Counted from the stretch's first letter, positions 15,733 through 25,047 are shown. The stretch: DNA of 64,000 nucleotides from Massilia sp. PDC64 (GCF_900101265.1 NZ_FMZS01000002.1:310001-374000), one strand, 5' to 3'. A program made the numbers and translations. The notes: generated by a model from the letters alone, not told the origin.

Positions 15733-16754
15733 CAATGGGTCTTCGTGACTTTGTTCAGGTGGCGCGGCTTGTCCGGATCGAGCCCGCGCGCTTTCGACAG
15801 GTGCGCCGCCATCACGTAGAACGTGTTGATCGCGACGATCGGATCGAGGTCGGGGCAGCACGACACGGGCAGGTCGAGGTCGCGCGAGGCGATGTCGGTC
15901 GGCGCCGCGAGCAGCACGCGCGCGCCGCGGCCGCGCATCTCGTCGGCCAGCGCGACGAGGCCCGCCTGCGCGGGACCGCGCGTGGCGAAGATCAGGAGAG
16001 GATAGCCTTCGTCGATCAGCGCCATCGGCCCGTGCTTGATCTCGGCGCCGGAGAACGCCTCGGCCTGCAGCGCCGACGTCTCCTTGAATTTCAGACCCGC
16101 TTCCAGCGCGATGGGGAAGCTGATGCCGCGGCCCACGACCATGATGTTGCGCGCCGGCGCCAGCACGTCCAGCGCGGCCGACCAGTCGGTCCGCGCGGCC
16201 TGGCGCAGCGCGTCCGGCAGGGCGGCGAGGCCGTCCTTCAGTTCCGCGTCCTGCTGCCATTCCGCGACGAGGCGCGCACCGGCCGTCAGGCTCGCGATGA
16301 AGCTCTTCGTCGCGGCCACGCTCTGTTCCTTTCCGGCGCGCAGCGGTAGCGCCCATTCGGCCGACGCCGCGAGCGGCGAATCGATGTCGTTCACGAGCGC
16401 CACGGTCGTCGCGCCGCCCTGGCGGAAGTAGCGGATCGGTTCGACGACGTCCGGGCTCTGGCCCGACTGCGAGATCGATACGGCGAGCAGGCCCGCGGCC
16501 TGCAGCGGCGCCTTGTACAAGGTGAGGAGCGACATCGGCAGCGACGTCACGAGGCGGCCCATGCGCGCCATGATCAGGTAGGCGAGGTAGCTGGACGCGT
16601 GGTCCGAACTGCCGCGCGCCACCGTCACCGCGTTGTGGAAGGAGGCGTTGCGCAAGTGGTGACCCAGCGCGGCGTAGCGGTCGGCGTCGTTCGACAATTG
16701 CAGGGCGACGCAGTCGGCCGCGGACAGGGCCTCTTCAAGCATCAGCGAGGTCAC
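15732..16754 (-). CDS. SIS-domain glucosamine-6-phosphate deaminase (NagB-II type)
   Basis: 340 residues with two sugar-isomerase domains (~35-170 and ~200-330); VARGSSDHASSYLAYL, SISQSGQSPDVVE and AEIKHGPMALIDEGYP are typical. It lacks the glutaminase domain of GlmS, so it fits the NagB-II class, which converts GlcN-6-P to fructose-6-P and ammonia. The start is GTG with AAGGAG upstream, inside the end of nagA (20-base overlap). Placement between nagA and nagZ in one operon supports the role. Confidence 0.88.
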   Translation of the reverse strand: MTSLMLEEALSAADCVALQLSNDADRYAALGHHLRNASFHNAVTVARGSSDHASSYLAYLIMARMGRLVTSLPMSLLTLYKAPLQAAGLLAVSISQSGQSPDVVEPIRYFRQGGATTVALVNDIDSPLAASAEWALPLRAGKEQSVAATKSFIASLTAGARLVAEWQQDAELKDGLAALPDALRQAARTDWSAALDVLAPARNIMVVGRGISFPIALEAGLKFKETSALQAEAFSGAEIKHGPMALIDEGYPLLIFATRGPAQAGLVALADEMRGRGARVLLAAPTDIASRDLDLPVSCCPDLDPIVAINTFYVMAAHLSKARGLDPDKPRHLNKVTKTH

Positions 16755-17844
16755 ATTGTTCTCCTTCGATATAAACGGTTTTCAAATTCAGGTCGCGGTC
16801 GAGCACGACGAGGTCGGCGAAGCAGCCCGGTGCGATGCGGCCGCGGCGCGTCTCGCCCAGGTAGTCGGCGGCGTTCGTCGATACGCGGCGGGCGGCGTCC
16901 GCGAGATCGAGGCCGATGGCGACGAGGTTGCGCAGCGCCTGGTCCATCGTCAGCGTGCTGCCGGCCAGGGTGCCGTCCGCGAGGCGCACGCCGCCCATGC
17001 ATTTGTGGACGACCTGGCGGCCCAGCATGTACTGGCCGTCCGGCATGCCGGCGGCGGCCGTGGAATCCGTCACGCAGTACAGGTTCGGGATGCAGCGCAG
17101 CGCCGTGCGGATCGCGCCCGGATGCACGTGCAGCAGGTCGGGAATGATTTCCGCGTACTGCGCATGGGCGAGCGCGGCGCCGACCATGCCGGGATCGCGG
17201 TGGTGCAGGCCCGGCATCGCATTGAACAGATGCGTGAAGCCGGCCGCGCCGTGTTCCAGCGCGCGCACGCCGTCGTCGTAGTTGCCGTTCGTGTGGCCGA
17301 TCTGCACGCGGATGCCGGCGTCGGCCATCTGGCGCACGAGCGCGAGGTGGCCGTCGATCTCGGGCGCCACGGTGATCAGGCGCATCGGCGCCTGCGCGTT
17401 GAAACGCTCCACTTCCGCCATCGTCGCTTCACGTGCGAACGGCGGTTGCGCGCCCAGCTTGCCCGAGTTGATGTACGGGCCTTCCAGGTGCACGCCGAGG
17501 ATGCGCGCTTCTCCCTTGCCGCGTTGCTCGCACGCGGTGCCGATGGCGCTCAATGCGCGGTCGATGTCGTCCAGCGGCGCCGTCATCGTCGTCGCGAGCA
17601 GGCTCGTCGTGCCGTGCCGCGCGTGCAGTCGGGCGATCACGTGCGGGGCGTCCCCGCCTTCCATCATGTCGCGTCCCGCGCCGCCGTGCACGTGCAGGTC
17701 GATGAAGCCGGGCAGGATGTAGTCGTCGCCGTTGGCGCCTGGGTCGGCGGCCTCGCCTTCGATGGCGGCGATGGTCGTCGTGCCGTCTGCGACGACGATG
17801 CGCCCGCGGATCCAGCCGTCCGGGGTCAGGATGTTGCCTTGCAT
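16735..17844 (-). CDS. nagA: N-acetylglucosamine-6-phosphate deacetylase
   Basis: 369 residues. Removes acetate from GlcNAc-6-P. Metal and substrate motifs are present in order: PGFIDLHVHGGAGRD, ILGVHLEGPYIN, VQIGHTNG, THLFNAMPGLHHRDPG and VTDSTAAAGMPDG. I chose the ATG at 17844, which has AAGGA six bases upstream; an in-frame ATG at 17859 lacks one. It is 12 bases from the nagK stop and overlaps the next gene by 20 bases. It supplies the substrate of the SIS-domain deaminase. Confidence 0.95.
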   Translation of the reverse strand: MQGNILTPDGWIRGRIVVADGTTTIAAIEGEAADPGANGDDYILPGFIDLHVHGGAGRDMMEGGDAPHVIARLHARHGTTSLLATTMTAPLDDIDRALSAIGTACEQRGKGEARILGVHLEGPYINSGKLGAQPPFAREATMAEVERFNAQAPMRLITVAPEIDGHLALVRQMADAGIRVQIGHTNGNYDDGVRALEHGAAGFTHLFNAMPGLHHRDPGMVGAALAHAQYAEIIPDLLHVHPGAIRTALRCIPNLYCVTDSTAAAGMPDGQYMLGRQVVHKCMGGVRLADGTLAGSTLTMDQALRNLVAIGLDLADAARRVSTNAADYLGETRRGRIAPGCFADLVVLDRDLNLKTVYIEGEQCDLADA

Positions 17845-17855
17845 GGTGGGTCCTT

Positions 17856-18731
17856 TCATGCCGCGACGTGCAGCTCGATCATCTTCAACGCGCCGCGCGC
17901 GGAATCCCCTTCCGGCGCGCGGGCGCGGGCCGCGAGTGCGGGCGGGAGCCAGTCGCGCAGGGCGGCACCCAGGCCGCCGCACAGCGCGAGCGGCAGCGTC
18001 CCGTCCGGGTCGAGCGCGCGGGCGATGGCGGCCGCTTCTTCGCCGGCCTTCGTCAGGATAGCGCGCGCGGCCGGGTGGTCCGCGTGCTGCAGCACGAGCG
18101 GTGCGAGCGACGCGTACGCCGTCTGCGTGGCCTGGCCGAGCCAGACCTGGATCGCGGCCCGGGTGCCGCCGCAGGCGTGAATGACGGCGTCGGCGAACGC
18201 GCTGCCGGGACGGCGGCCGTCGAGCACCTGTTCGATATGGTTGATGGCGGCAAGGCCGATCCAGCCGCCGCTCGCTTCGTCGCCGGCGGGGAAGCCCCAG
18301 CCGCCCACTTCGCGCCGCGTGCCGTCCGGCAGCAGCACTTCGCCGACACTGCCCGTGCCGATGGCGACGATGGCGCCGGGGTTGCCGCTGTGCGCGCCCA
18401 GAAGCGTCGTAAAAGCGTCGGTTTCGAGGCGCAGCGCGGCGTAGCCGGGATCGGCGTCCACGAACGCCTGCGCCCACTGGCCATTGTGCACGCCGGCGAG
18501 GCCCAGGCCGATGGCCATGCGTGCAAGCGAAGGTTGGTCGATGCCGGCCGCGGCGAAGGCCTGGGCGACGGCATCCTGGACAGACGCCCAGGCCCGTTCG
18601 ATGCCGAGCCCCAGGCCGGACGGGCCGCTGGTGCCCTGGGACAGTTCGATGGCGCCGTCGGGAGACAAGCGTGCGAGGCGCGCGCGCGTGCCGGTGCCGC
18701 CGCCGTCGACGCCGATGAGATAGTCGATCAT
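17856..18731 (-). CDS. N-acetylglucosamine kinase, BadF/BadG ATPase family
   Basis: 291 residues. The N-terminal phosphate-binding motif LIGVDGGGTGTRARL and the later GAIVAIGTGSVGEVL and GGWGFPAGDEASGGWIG define the ASKHA-fold BadF/NagK group that phosphorylates GlcNAc at O6. It is the first gene of the operon, 29 bases downstream of a near-consensus promoter. With nagA, the SIS deaminase and nagZ it forms a complete cytoplasmic route from GlcNAc to fructose-6-P, without a PTS, so GlcNAc would enter unphosphorylated or come from NagZ. Confidence 0.88.
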   Translation of the reverse strand: MIDYLIGVDGGGTGTRARLARLSPDGAIELSQGTSGPSGLGLGIERAWASVQDAVAQAFAAAGIDQPSLARMAIGLGLAGVHNGQWAQAFVDADPGYAALRLETDAFTTLLGAHSGNPGAIVAIGTGSVGEVLLPDGTRREVGGWGFPAGDEASGGWIGLAAINHIEQVLDGRRPGSAFADAVIHACGGTRAAIQVWLGQATQTAYASLAPLVLQHADHPAARAILTKAGEEAAAIARALDPDGTLPLALCGGLGAALRDWLPPALAARARAPEGDSARGALKMIELHVAA

Positions 18732-18759
18732 ATGAGTGCTGTGCCGGGAAGGTCAGGGC

Positions 18760-18788
18760 ACTATAGGCAGCACTGATAGGCTTGTCAA
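18760..18788 (-). promoter_or_regulatory. Sigma-70 promoter of the nag operon
   Basis: On the minus strand a perfect TTGACA and TATAGT are separated by exactly 17 bases, 29 bases from the nagK start codon. This is the strongest promoter-like sequence in the window. Confidence 0.85.
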
Positions 18789-18790
18789 CA

Positions 18791-18810
18791 GGTATTTAAT
18801 TGGTATTATC
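18791..18810 (-). promoter_or_regulatory. Candidate NagR operator
   Basis: Two GGTATT hexamers 11 bases apart lie immediately upstream of the nag -35 box. TTGGTATTATC (18800-18810) matches the GntR promoter sequence at 11535-11545. Another pair of GGTATT hexamers occurs at 18880 and 18892, inside the AI-2E gene. Confidence 0.5.
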
Positions 18811-19914
18811 GCGCTGATCGGGTGAGGCGGAACTGGTCTCGTTTGCTCTGCTGGGGACGTCCCCGTCGGGTGATAAATTGGTATTAAAAGCGGTATTGTC
18901 GCGCAGCCACTCGAACAGAATCGCCATCATGAACGGACCGACGAACAGGCCGATGACACCCAGGGTCGAGACGCCGCCGAGGAGGCCGAACAGCACGGCG
19001 AGGAACGGCAGGTTGACGCGCCGGCCGATCAGTTTCGGGCGGATGAATTTATCGACGAGGAACAGCTCGAACGCGCCCCAGCAGAACAGGCCGAGCGCGG
19101 CGCCGGAATGGCCCTGGCCCAGCAGCAGCAGCGAGACGAGCGAGAACGACAGCGGCGCGCCGCCCGGCACGAGCGCGAAATACCCCGTGAGCACGCCCAG
19201 CAGCGCGGGCGCCGGCGCGCCCGCGATGGCGTAGGCGGCGCCCAGCACGCAGCCTTCCAGGATGGCGACGGAGACGAGGCCCAGCGCCGTGCCGCGCACG
19301 GACAGCGGGAACACGCGGCGCAGCATCGGATACTGGCGCGGCAGCGCGCGCATGCCGGCCGTGTCGACGTGGCGGATGGCGGCGGGGCCGTGCAGGTACA
19401 GCACGAACAGCGTAAGCAGGGCAAGGAACAGGTACAGCGCGTTCGCGAGGATCGTCGAGCCCCACAGGCGCGCGGCGCCCGTCAGGTGCGGGGCGAAGTC
19501 ACCGGCCGCGCTGCCGACGAGGCGGTTCAAACCGCCGGGCAGGGCAAGGTGTTCGTTCCACCACTGGACCGCGTGTTCGGCCACGAGCGGCAGGCGCGCG
19601 ATCCAGGCGGGGACGGGGATGCCCGTCTCGTTGGCGCGGGCGAGAAGGCGCTGCACGCCGGCGAGTTCGCCGCCCAGCGTATCGAGCAACACGATGGACG
19701 GGCCGACGAAGCCGAGGATCAGGAGGCCCACGAGGCAGGCCGCGCTGGCGGCTGCCGGCCAGCCGCGGCGCTGCAGGTGAACGTGCGCGGGCCAGGTGAT
19801 GACGGCGAGCAGGCCGGCCCAGGCCAGCGCGCCGAGGAAGTGCTGCAGGAGGACGGCCAGTGCCAGCGCGAACAGCGCCGGCACCAGGAGCTTGGAGGCG
19901 CGCCGGTCCGTCAT
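18796..19914 (-). CDS. AI-2E family transporter (first copy)
   Basis: 372 residues with about seven or eight hydrophobic segments, starting at [20 protein letters not shown] and ending at [25 protein letters not shown]. The C-terminal FVGPFMMA motif and [14 protein letters not shown] are typical of the AI-2E/TqsA/PerM family, whose members export small molecules or ions. The ATG overlaps the htpX stop (ATGA), so it is coupled to htpX. The C-terminal tail runs into the nag operator region. A second, distant paralogue lies at 40918-41985. Confidence 0.88.
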   Translation of the reverse strand: MTDRRASKLLVPALFALALAVLLQHFLGALAWAGLLAVITWPAHVHLQRRGWPAAASAACLVGLLILGFVGPSIVLLDTLGGELAGVQRLLARANETGIPVPAWIARLPLVAEHAVQWWNEHLALPGGLNRLVGSAAGDFAPHLTGAARLWGSTILANALYLFLALLTLFVLYLHGPAAIRHVDTAGMRALPRQYPMLRRVFPLSVRGTALGLVSVAILEGCVLGAAYAIAGAPAPALLGVLTGYFALVPGGAPLSFSLVSLLLLGQGHSGAALGLFCWGAFELFLVDKFIRPKLIGRRVNLPFLAVLFGLLGGVSTLGVIGLFVGPFMMAILFEWLRDNTAFNTNLSPDGDVPSRANETSSASPDQRDNTN

Positions 19915-20780
19915 GCCTGCTGCAAGGCCGCGATGCGGTCCTCGCACGACGGGTGGCTGCTGAACAGGGCCAGCACGCCGCCGCCGGCGATGCCCGAGGC
20001 GGCCAGGTTCTTCGGCAGGTCGGCGTGATCCAGGCCGCCGAGGCGGCGGAGCGCGGCGATCATCGGGCGGGGCGTGCCCATGATCTGCGCGGCGCCGCGG
20101 TCGGCACGGTATTCGCGCTGGCGCGAGAACCAGGCCACGATGATGCTGGCCAGGAGGCCGAACAGCAGGTCGCATACGACCGACGTGATCGTGAACGCGA
20201 TGCCGGGGCCGCGCTCTTCGCCGTCGCGGCGCAGGAACTGGTCGACGGCATAGGCCACGACGCGCGCCAGGAAGATCACGAACGTGTTCACGACGCCCTG
20301 GATCAAGGTGAGCGTCACCATGTCGCCGTTCGCGACGTGCGCCACTTCGTGCGCCAGCACGGCTTCCACTTCATCGTGCGTCATCGACGTGAGCAGACCC
20401 GTCGACACGGCGACGAGCGACGCGTTCTTCGACGCGCCGGTCGCGAACGCGTTCGGCGCGCCTTCGTAGATCGCGACTTCCGGCATCGGGATGCCGGCCT
20501 TCTGCGCCTGGCGCGCGACGGTGTCGAGCAGCCAGCGCTCGGTGGGGTTGGACGGTTGTTCGATCACGCGCGCACCGGTCGTCCATTTCGCGATGGGCTT
20601 GGACAGCCACAGCGAAATGAAAGCACCGCCGAAGCCCATCAGGCCGGCGAAGACGAGGAGGGCGCCCAGGTTGAGGCCTTTCGCCGTCAGGTATTGGTTA
20701 ACGCCCAGCAGGCTCGCCGTGATACCCAGCACGAGCATGATGGCGAGGTTGGTGGCAAGGAAAAGCAGGATGCGTTTCAT
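19911..20780 (-). CDS. htpX: Membrane zinc protease HtpX
   Basis: 289 residues, standard size. HtpX degrades damaged membrane proteins under envelope stress. Two N-terminal membrane segments (~4-25, ~35-55) precede the zinc motif HEVAH at 144-148; two further segments follow at ~155-180 and ~195-220. The [13 protein letters not shown] and [21 protein letters not shown] segments are diagnostic. GAGAGACG supports the start. It is the first gene of a pair with the AI-2E transporter. Confidence 0.96.
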   Translation of the reverse strand: MKRILLFLATNLAIMLVLGITASLLGVNQYLTAKGLNLGALLVFAGLMGFGGAFISLWLSKPIAKWTTGARVIEQPSNPTERWLLDTVARQAQKAGIPMPEVAIYEGAPNAFATGASKNASLVAVSTGLLTSMTHDEVEAVLAHEVAHVANGDMVTLTLIQGVVNTFVIFLARVVAYAVDQFLRRDGEERGPGIAFTITSVVCDLLFGLLASIIVAWFSRQREYRADRGAAQIMGTPRPMIAALRRLGGLDHADLPKNLAASGIAGGGVLALFSSHPSCEDRIAALQQA

Positions 20781-20902
20781 GGTCGTCTCTCATCAATAAC
20801 AAGAATCGCGGCCGGGACGGCCGTTGTCAAGGCAAGAGAATAGGACAATGACTGATCTTGAAAAAGCGAAGTAAACAGAAGGATTTCTTCGAAAAAATGG
20901 AA

Positions 20903-21313
20903 TTATATATTGCGCACGTCGGCCGGTGGGGTATTCCAGTCGTCCTCGCGGCCGTTCAGGTACGTGACGGGCAGGGCGGCACGTTCATCGGCCGGCAAAT
21001 CGTCCAGGCAGTGTACGCTGACCGCGACGTAATCGCCCCAGCGGGGCGACGTGCCCGTGCCGAACGGCCGGATGCCGCACGCGGCGCAGAACAGGTGCCG
21101 TTCCGTGCGCGTGTTGCAGCGGTATTCCGTGAGCGCGCCGCCGCCCTGCAGCAGGCGGAACGCGGCCGCGGGCACGACCGCGGCCCAGTTGCGCTGCTTG
21201 GTGCACAGCGAGCAGTTGCAGCGGATCGTGCCGCGCGCGAAGTCGATGTCCGCGGCGAAGCGCACGGCGCCGCAATGGCAGCTGCCGTGCCACGTGCGCA
21301 GGCCGCCCGTCAT
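20903..21313 (-). CDS. GFA family zinc-binding protein
   Basis: 136 residues. The zinc cysteines are in the family order: CHCGAVRF near residue 12, CNCSLCTKQ near 34, and FCAACGIRPF near 85. Members bind two zinc ions; the name comes from glutathione-dependent formaldehyde-activating enzyme, but most members have no proven activity. The ATG overlaps the stop of the CocE-type hydrolase gene, so the two are co-translated. Confidence 0.88.
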   Translation of the reverse strand: MTGGLRTWHGSCHCGAVRFAADIDFARGTIRCNCSLCTKQRNWAAVVPAAAFRLLQGGGALTEYRCNTRTERHLFCAACGIRPFGTGTSPRWGDYVAVSVHCLDDLPADERAALPVTYLNGREDDWNTPPADVRNI

Positions 21314-23238
21314 TGCGCGGCTTTCACGAGGGGCAGTTCGACATAGCTGCTGTGGTAGATGCGTTGCGTGGCCTTGCGGTAATCGCCCGGCTGGGCAAAG
21401 AAGATGTTCGGCACGAAGGTCTGGGGATTGCGGTCGTACAGCGGGAACCAGCTCGACTGCACCTGCACCATGATGCGGTGGCCGGGCAGGAACACGTGGT
21501 TCGCCGTCGGCAGGCCGAAGCGATACGACAAGGCCTTGTTCGGCGCCAGCGCCTTCGGCGTATCGAAACCTTCGCGGTAGCGGCCGCGGAAGATGTCGCC
21601 CGCCACCATCAGCTGGTAGCCGCCCAGCGCCGGCTGCGATCCCACCTGGTCCGGGTACACGTCGATCAGTTTTACCACCCAGTCCGAGTCCGTGCCGCTC
21701 GTCGATGCGACGAGGTGCGCGACCGGCTCGCCGCTGATCTTCACGGGCGCCGTGAGCACGTCGGACACGAACGTCGCGACGTCCGTGCGGCCGGACGCCT
21801 CGCGCTGGTCGTCGACGAGCCAGCGCGGCCACGTCTGGCCTTTCGCTTCGTCGTAGCCGTACGGCGGAATGGGGCGCTGGCGGAACGGCACGGGCCTGGC
21901 CGGATCGGACACGTATTCGTCGTAGCCTTTCGCATCCGGCGCGCCGCCCAGCACGGCCTTCTGGTTCGCGGCCAGGCGCAGCGCGACGGGTTCGATCGTG
22001 CCGCTCGGCCATGCGGGCAGGTTGCGCCACTTGTTCGTGCCCGTCTCGAACGCCGTCACTGTCGGGATCGCGGGCACGTTCGCATCGCCCTTCAGGTAGC
22101 GCGCGAGGAACGGTTTCAACACCTGCTGGCGCCAGTACAGCGCCGTGTCGCTGCCGAACTTCAGCGTGCCGAGCGTGCTGCCGTCGCCGATGGCGCCGCC
22201 GTGCGACCATGGGCCCAGCGACAGGAACACGTTGTTGCCCGTGTCGTGCGGCTTGATGGCCTTCCACACGGCGATGGCACCGTAGATGTCTTCCGCGTCC
22301 CAGTAGCTGTGCACGAGCAGCGTCGGCACCGTCACGGGCTGGCGGGCGAGGATCCGGTCCATCGCCTGCTGCTGCCAGAATGCGTCGTAAGCAGGATGCG
22401 CGACGATCTTGTTCCAGAAGCCGCTCTGTTCCAGGCCCCGTTCGCGGCCCAGCGCGCCCGCCGAACCGGCGCGCATATACATGTCGTAGTCGTCCCAGTT
22501 CGTGACGGGCCACTTGGCCGTGTTGGCGCGCGTGACGACCTGCTCGAGGATGTACGACATATTGATCTGCCGGAAGGCGCCGTTGTGGAACCAGTCGTCG
22601 CCCATCCAGCCGTCGACCATCGGGTTCATCGGCACCGCGACTTTCAGCGCCGGGTGCGGATTCACGAGCGCCATCAGCGGCAGGAAGCCGTCGTACGAGA
22701 TGCCGATGATGCCCACGCGGCCGTTCGTCTCCGGGACGTTCTTGGTCAGCCATTCGATCGTGTCGTACGTGTCGGTGGAGTGGTCGACGGGCGTCGGATT
22801 CAGCGGCCCGTGCAGCGGGCGGTTCATCACGTAGTCGCCTTCGGAGCCGTACTTGCCGCGCACGTCCTGCACGACGCGGATATAGCCTTCCCCGGCGATG
22901 ACGTCGGCCGCGTTGTCGTAGCCCGTCAGGATCGTCTCCAGGTCCGAGCTGTCCGCGTGGTTCACGAGGCTGGATGCGTCGTACGGCGTACGCGTCAGCA
23001 GAATGCCGGCGTTCTGCACGCCCTTCGGCACGATGATGATGGTGTTCAGCTTCGTCCCGTCGCGCATCGGGATCATCACGGTGCGCTTCACGTAGTTGAA
23101 GCCGGCGTCGGGCGCCTTGAATTCGGCCGGGGTCTCGGAAGGAAGCTCGGGGTATTGCGGCGCCGTTTGCGCGTGGGCGAAACCGGCGAGCGCCAGGGCG
23201 CTGACGAGGGGAGCGAGGCGAACGAGGGGTGGCGTCAT
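21310..23238 (-). CDS. Secreted CocE/NonD family hydrolase (X-Pro dipeptidyl-peptidase type)
   Basis: 642 residues with a signal peptide ending AGFAHA. The alpha/beta hydrolase domain (~45-350) has the oxyanion region RTPYDASS and the nucleophile elbow GISYDG near residue 194. A C-terminal jelly-roll domain (~400-640) includes LPGHRIMVQVQSSWFP. The family covers cocaine esterase, X-Pro peptidases and alpha-amino acid ester hydrolases; the DWFHNGAFRQ segment favours the last group. AAGGATC supports the start. Exact substrate is unknown. Confidence 0.9.
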   Translation of the reverse strand: MTPPLVRLAPLVSALALAGFAHAQTAPQYPELPSETPAEFKAPDAGFNYVKRTVMIPMRDGTKLNTIIIVPKGVQNAGILLTRTPYDASSLVNHADSSDLETILTGYDNAADVIAGEGYIRVVQDVRGKYGSEGDYVMNRPLHGPLNPTPVDHSTDTYDTIEWLTKNVPETNGRVGIIGISYDGFLPLMALVNPHPALKVAVPMNPMVDGWMGDDWFHNGAFRQINMSYILEQVVTRANTAKWPVTNWDDYDMYMRAGSAGALGRERGLEQSGFWNKIVAHPAYDAFWQQQAMDRILARQPVTVPTLLVHSYWDAEDIYGAIAVWKAIKPHDTGNNVFLSLGPWSHGGAIGDGSTLGTLKFGSDTALYWRQQVLKPFLARYLKGDANVPAIPTVTAFETGTNKWRNLPAWPSGTIEPVALRLAANQKAVLGGAPDAKGYDEYVSDPARPVPFRQRPIPPYGYDEAKGQTWPRWLVDDQREASGRTDVATFVSDVLTAPVKISGEPVAHLVASTSGTDSDWVVKLIDVYPDQVGSQPALGGYQLMVAGDIFRGRYREGFDTPKALAPNKALSYRFGLPTANHVFLPGHRIMVQVQSSWFPLYDRNPQTFVPNIFFAQPGDYRKATQRIYHSSYVELPLVKAAQ

Positions 23239-23294
23239 CGGGATCCTTGGCGTGTCGAGGGCAGCGCCGCTACATTAGCACAAGGACCAGGCGT

Positions 23295-23669
23295 TCATCC
23301 GTGGGCAGTGCGGGTCGCCGGATGCGGAGGATCGAGGTGGACTTCGCGCAGCGCGGCCTCGAACAGCACCACGCGGCGCGTGCGCGGCAGCGCTTCCCAC
23401 CACGCGAGCGGGAAGGTCAGGCGGCGGTCGGCCATGCGCACGAAGGCGTCGAAGCCGGGCTGCGTCTCGGCCAGCACGATGGCGTTGTCCAGATGCGCGG
23501 CCCGCACCTCGATGCGCATGCCGTCCTCGTTCGCATAGGCCAGCACGCGGCTCACGTCGTCCCACGGCACGACGGTGTCCTCGGCCGCGAAGCAGTCCGG
23601 GAACACGCGCACGGCGGGGGCGGACGCCGGCGCGAGACGGCGTTTCAGGCGGGCGAACATAGACAGCAT
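23295..23669 (-). CDS. Hypothetical protein, translationally coupled to the GIN-repeat gene
   Basis: 124 residues, with a basic N terminus (MLSMFARLKRRLAPAS) and a soluble alpha/beta-looking body (VVPWDDVSRVLAYANEDGMRIEVRA). A strong AAGGAGGT lies seven bases before the ATG and overlaps the stop of the upstream gene, so synthesis is probably coupled. No signal peptide or membrane segment. Not recognised; it may serve the same unknown process as its secreted neighbour. Confidence 0.65.
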   Translation of the reverse strand: MLSMFARLKRRLAPASAPAVRVFPDCFAAEDTVVPWDDVSRVLAYANEDGMRIEVRAAHLDNAIVLAETQPGFDAFVRMADRRLTFPLAWWEALPRTRRVVLFEAALREVHLDPPHPATRTAHG

Positions 23670-23679
23670 GGCGACCTCC

Positions 23680-25047
23680 TTACCGGGTCGTGTGCGAACC
23701 GCTGCGGTCGACGAGCAGCAGCTGGCCGCGGGCGACGGTCTTCGACGCCGCGCGGTCGTTCCCGTCGACGACGTTGACGGACGCGGTGCCCGGTCCGTGC
23801 ACGACGATGTCCGCGTGCCCCGCCGTCAGGCCGTGGCCATCGAGGCTGCCCGAGCCCGTGATCTGCGCGTCGACCTGGGCGACGGTCCCGTCGATGCGGG
23901 CATCGCCCGGACCGTTCATGCGCAGCAGCAGGCGCTTGCCGGACAGGCTCGCCTTCAGGCCGCCGGAACCGTACAGGGCCGCGTCCAGCGTGTCGCCCAC
24001 GTTCGCCAGCGTGACGCCGCCGGGGCCACGGCCGCGCACGGTCGCCTTGCCCGTCTTGAGACCGGCCGCATCGAGGTCACCCGAGCCGGCGACTTCCACG
24101 TTCAGGTCGCCCACCGTGCCGGCCAGCGCGACGTTGCCCGGTCCGTTCATGCGCAGCTGCGCCGTCCCGGCCTGCAGGCCGCGCACGGCCAGTTCGCCGG
24201 AGCCGTCCACTTCGCCGTCGAACTTGCGGATCGCGCCCGCGAGGCAGGCATTGCCCGGTCCACGCTGCACGCTGCGCGCGCCGCCGTCGATGCGCAGGTC
24301 GCAGCCTTCGAAGTCGCCCGAGCCGGACATCTCCAGGTCCAGTTCGCGCGCGCTGCCGGACAGCTTGACGTTGCCCGGGCCGCGCATGCGTGCCGTGACC
24401 TTGCCGGCGCGCAGGCCGTCCGCTTCCAGGTCGCCGGAGCCGCCCGCCTGCACGACCAGCGTGCCGCTCACGTCGGCCAGTTCCACGTCTCCTGGGCCGT
24501 TCAGGGTCAGGTCGACGTCGCCGGCTTTCAGGTGCTGCAGTTCCAGGTCGCCGCTGCCGCTGGAGGTGACGGTCAGCTGGCGCACGGCGCCGCTCGCGCG
24601 GACGTCGCCCGGGCCGTTGCCGGCCAGGGTGAAACTGTCGCCTTTGATGTGGTCGATCTCGACGTCGCCGCTGCCCGCCACCGTCACGCGCTTCAGGGCG
24701 GCCGCGCCGATGCGGACGGTGACCGTCTCGCGGCGCTTGCCGAAGTTGAAGAAGAAGCCGTTGCGCTGCACCGGCCGCACGACGAGCGTGTCGCCGCGCA
24801 CGACGGTCTCGATCTCGGCCAGCTGCTTGCGTTCGCCGCTCAGTTCGAGCGACGGCTTCGCCTGGGCATCGATCACGACGTGGTACGGGCCCGCCAGCTC
24901 GATCGCGCTGAATGCCGTGACGGCGCGCTGCTCGGTGGCGACGGCATTGCCCACGTCCTGCGGCTGGGCGAACGAAGCGGGCATCGTGGCGATGGCGCCG
25001 GCCGCGAGCGCGGCGGCCAGGACGGTGAGCTTGAGGGCGGTTTTCAT
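23680..25047 (-). CDS. Secreted GIN-domain (DUF2807) beta-solenoid protein with repeats
   Basis: 455 residues with a signal peptide ending ASFAQ. Residues ~45-190 match the GIN head domain (FSAIELAGPYHVVIDAQAKPSLELSG, RVTVAGSGDVEI). The rest continues the same pattern: units of about 20 residues alternate GSGDLE-type and GPGNVxL-type turns through to the C terminus, at least a dozen in all. This predicts a long right-handed beta-solenoid in the periplasm or on the surface. Most GIN proteins are ~200-250 residues, so this one is about twice as long. No function is proven. Confidence 0.82.
   Translation of the reverse strand: MKTALKLTVLAAALAAGAIATMPASFAQPQDVGNAVATEQRAVTAFSAIELAGPYHVVIDAQAKPSLELSGERKQLAEIETVVRGDTLVVRPVQRNGFFFNFGKRRETVTVRIGAAALKRVTVAGSGDVEIDHIKGDSFTLAGNGPGDVRASGAVRQLTVTSSGSGDLELQHLKAGDVDLTLNGPGDVELADVSGTLVVQAGGSGDLEADGLRAGKVTARMRGPGNVKLSGSARELDLEMSGSGDFEGCDLRIDGGARSVQRGPGNACLAGAIRKFDGEVDGSGELAVRGLQAGTAQLRMNGPGNVALAGTVGDLNVEVAGSGDLDAAGLKTGKATVRGRGPGGVTLANVGDTLDAALYGSGGLKASLSGKRLLLRMNGPGDARIDGTVAQVDAQITGSGSLDGHGLTAGHADIVVHGPGTASVNVVDGNDRAASKTVARGQLLLVDRSGSHTTR

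Noticed and set aside
15735..16356. Long frames extending nagZ upstream through the SIS-domain gene
   Set aside because: The extension is an out-of-frame reading of the SIS-domain gene. The ATG at 15732, coupled to its stop, is the better start.
21313..23538. A 741-codon open frame on the plus strand
   Set aside because: Antisense to the CocE-type hydrolase; Arg/His/Val-rich shadow.
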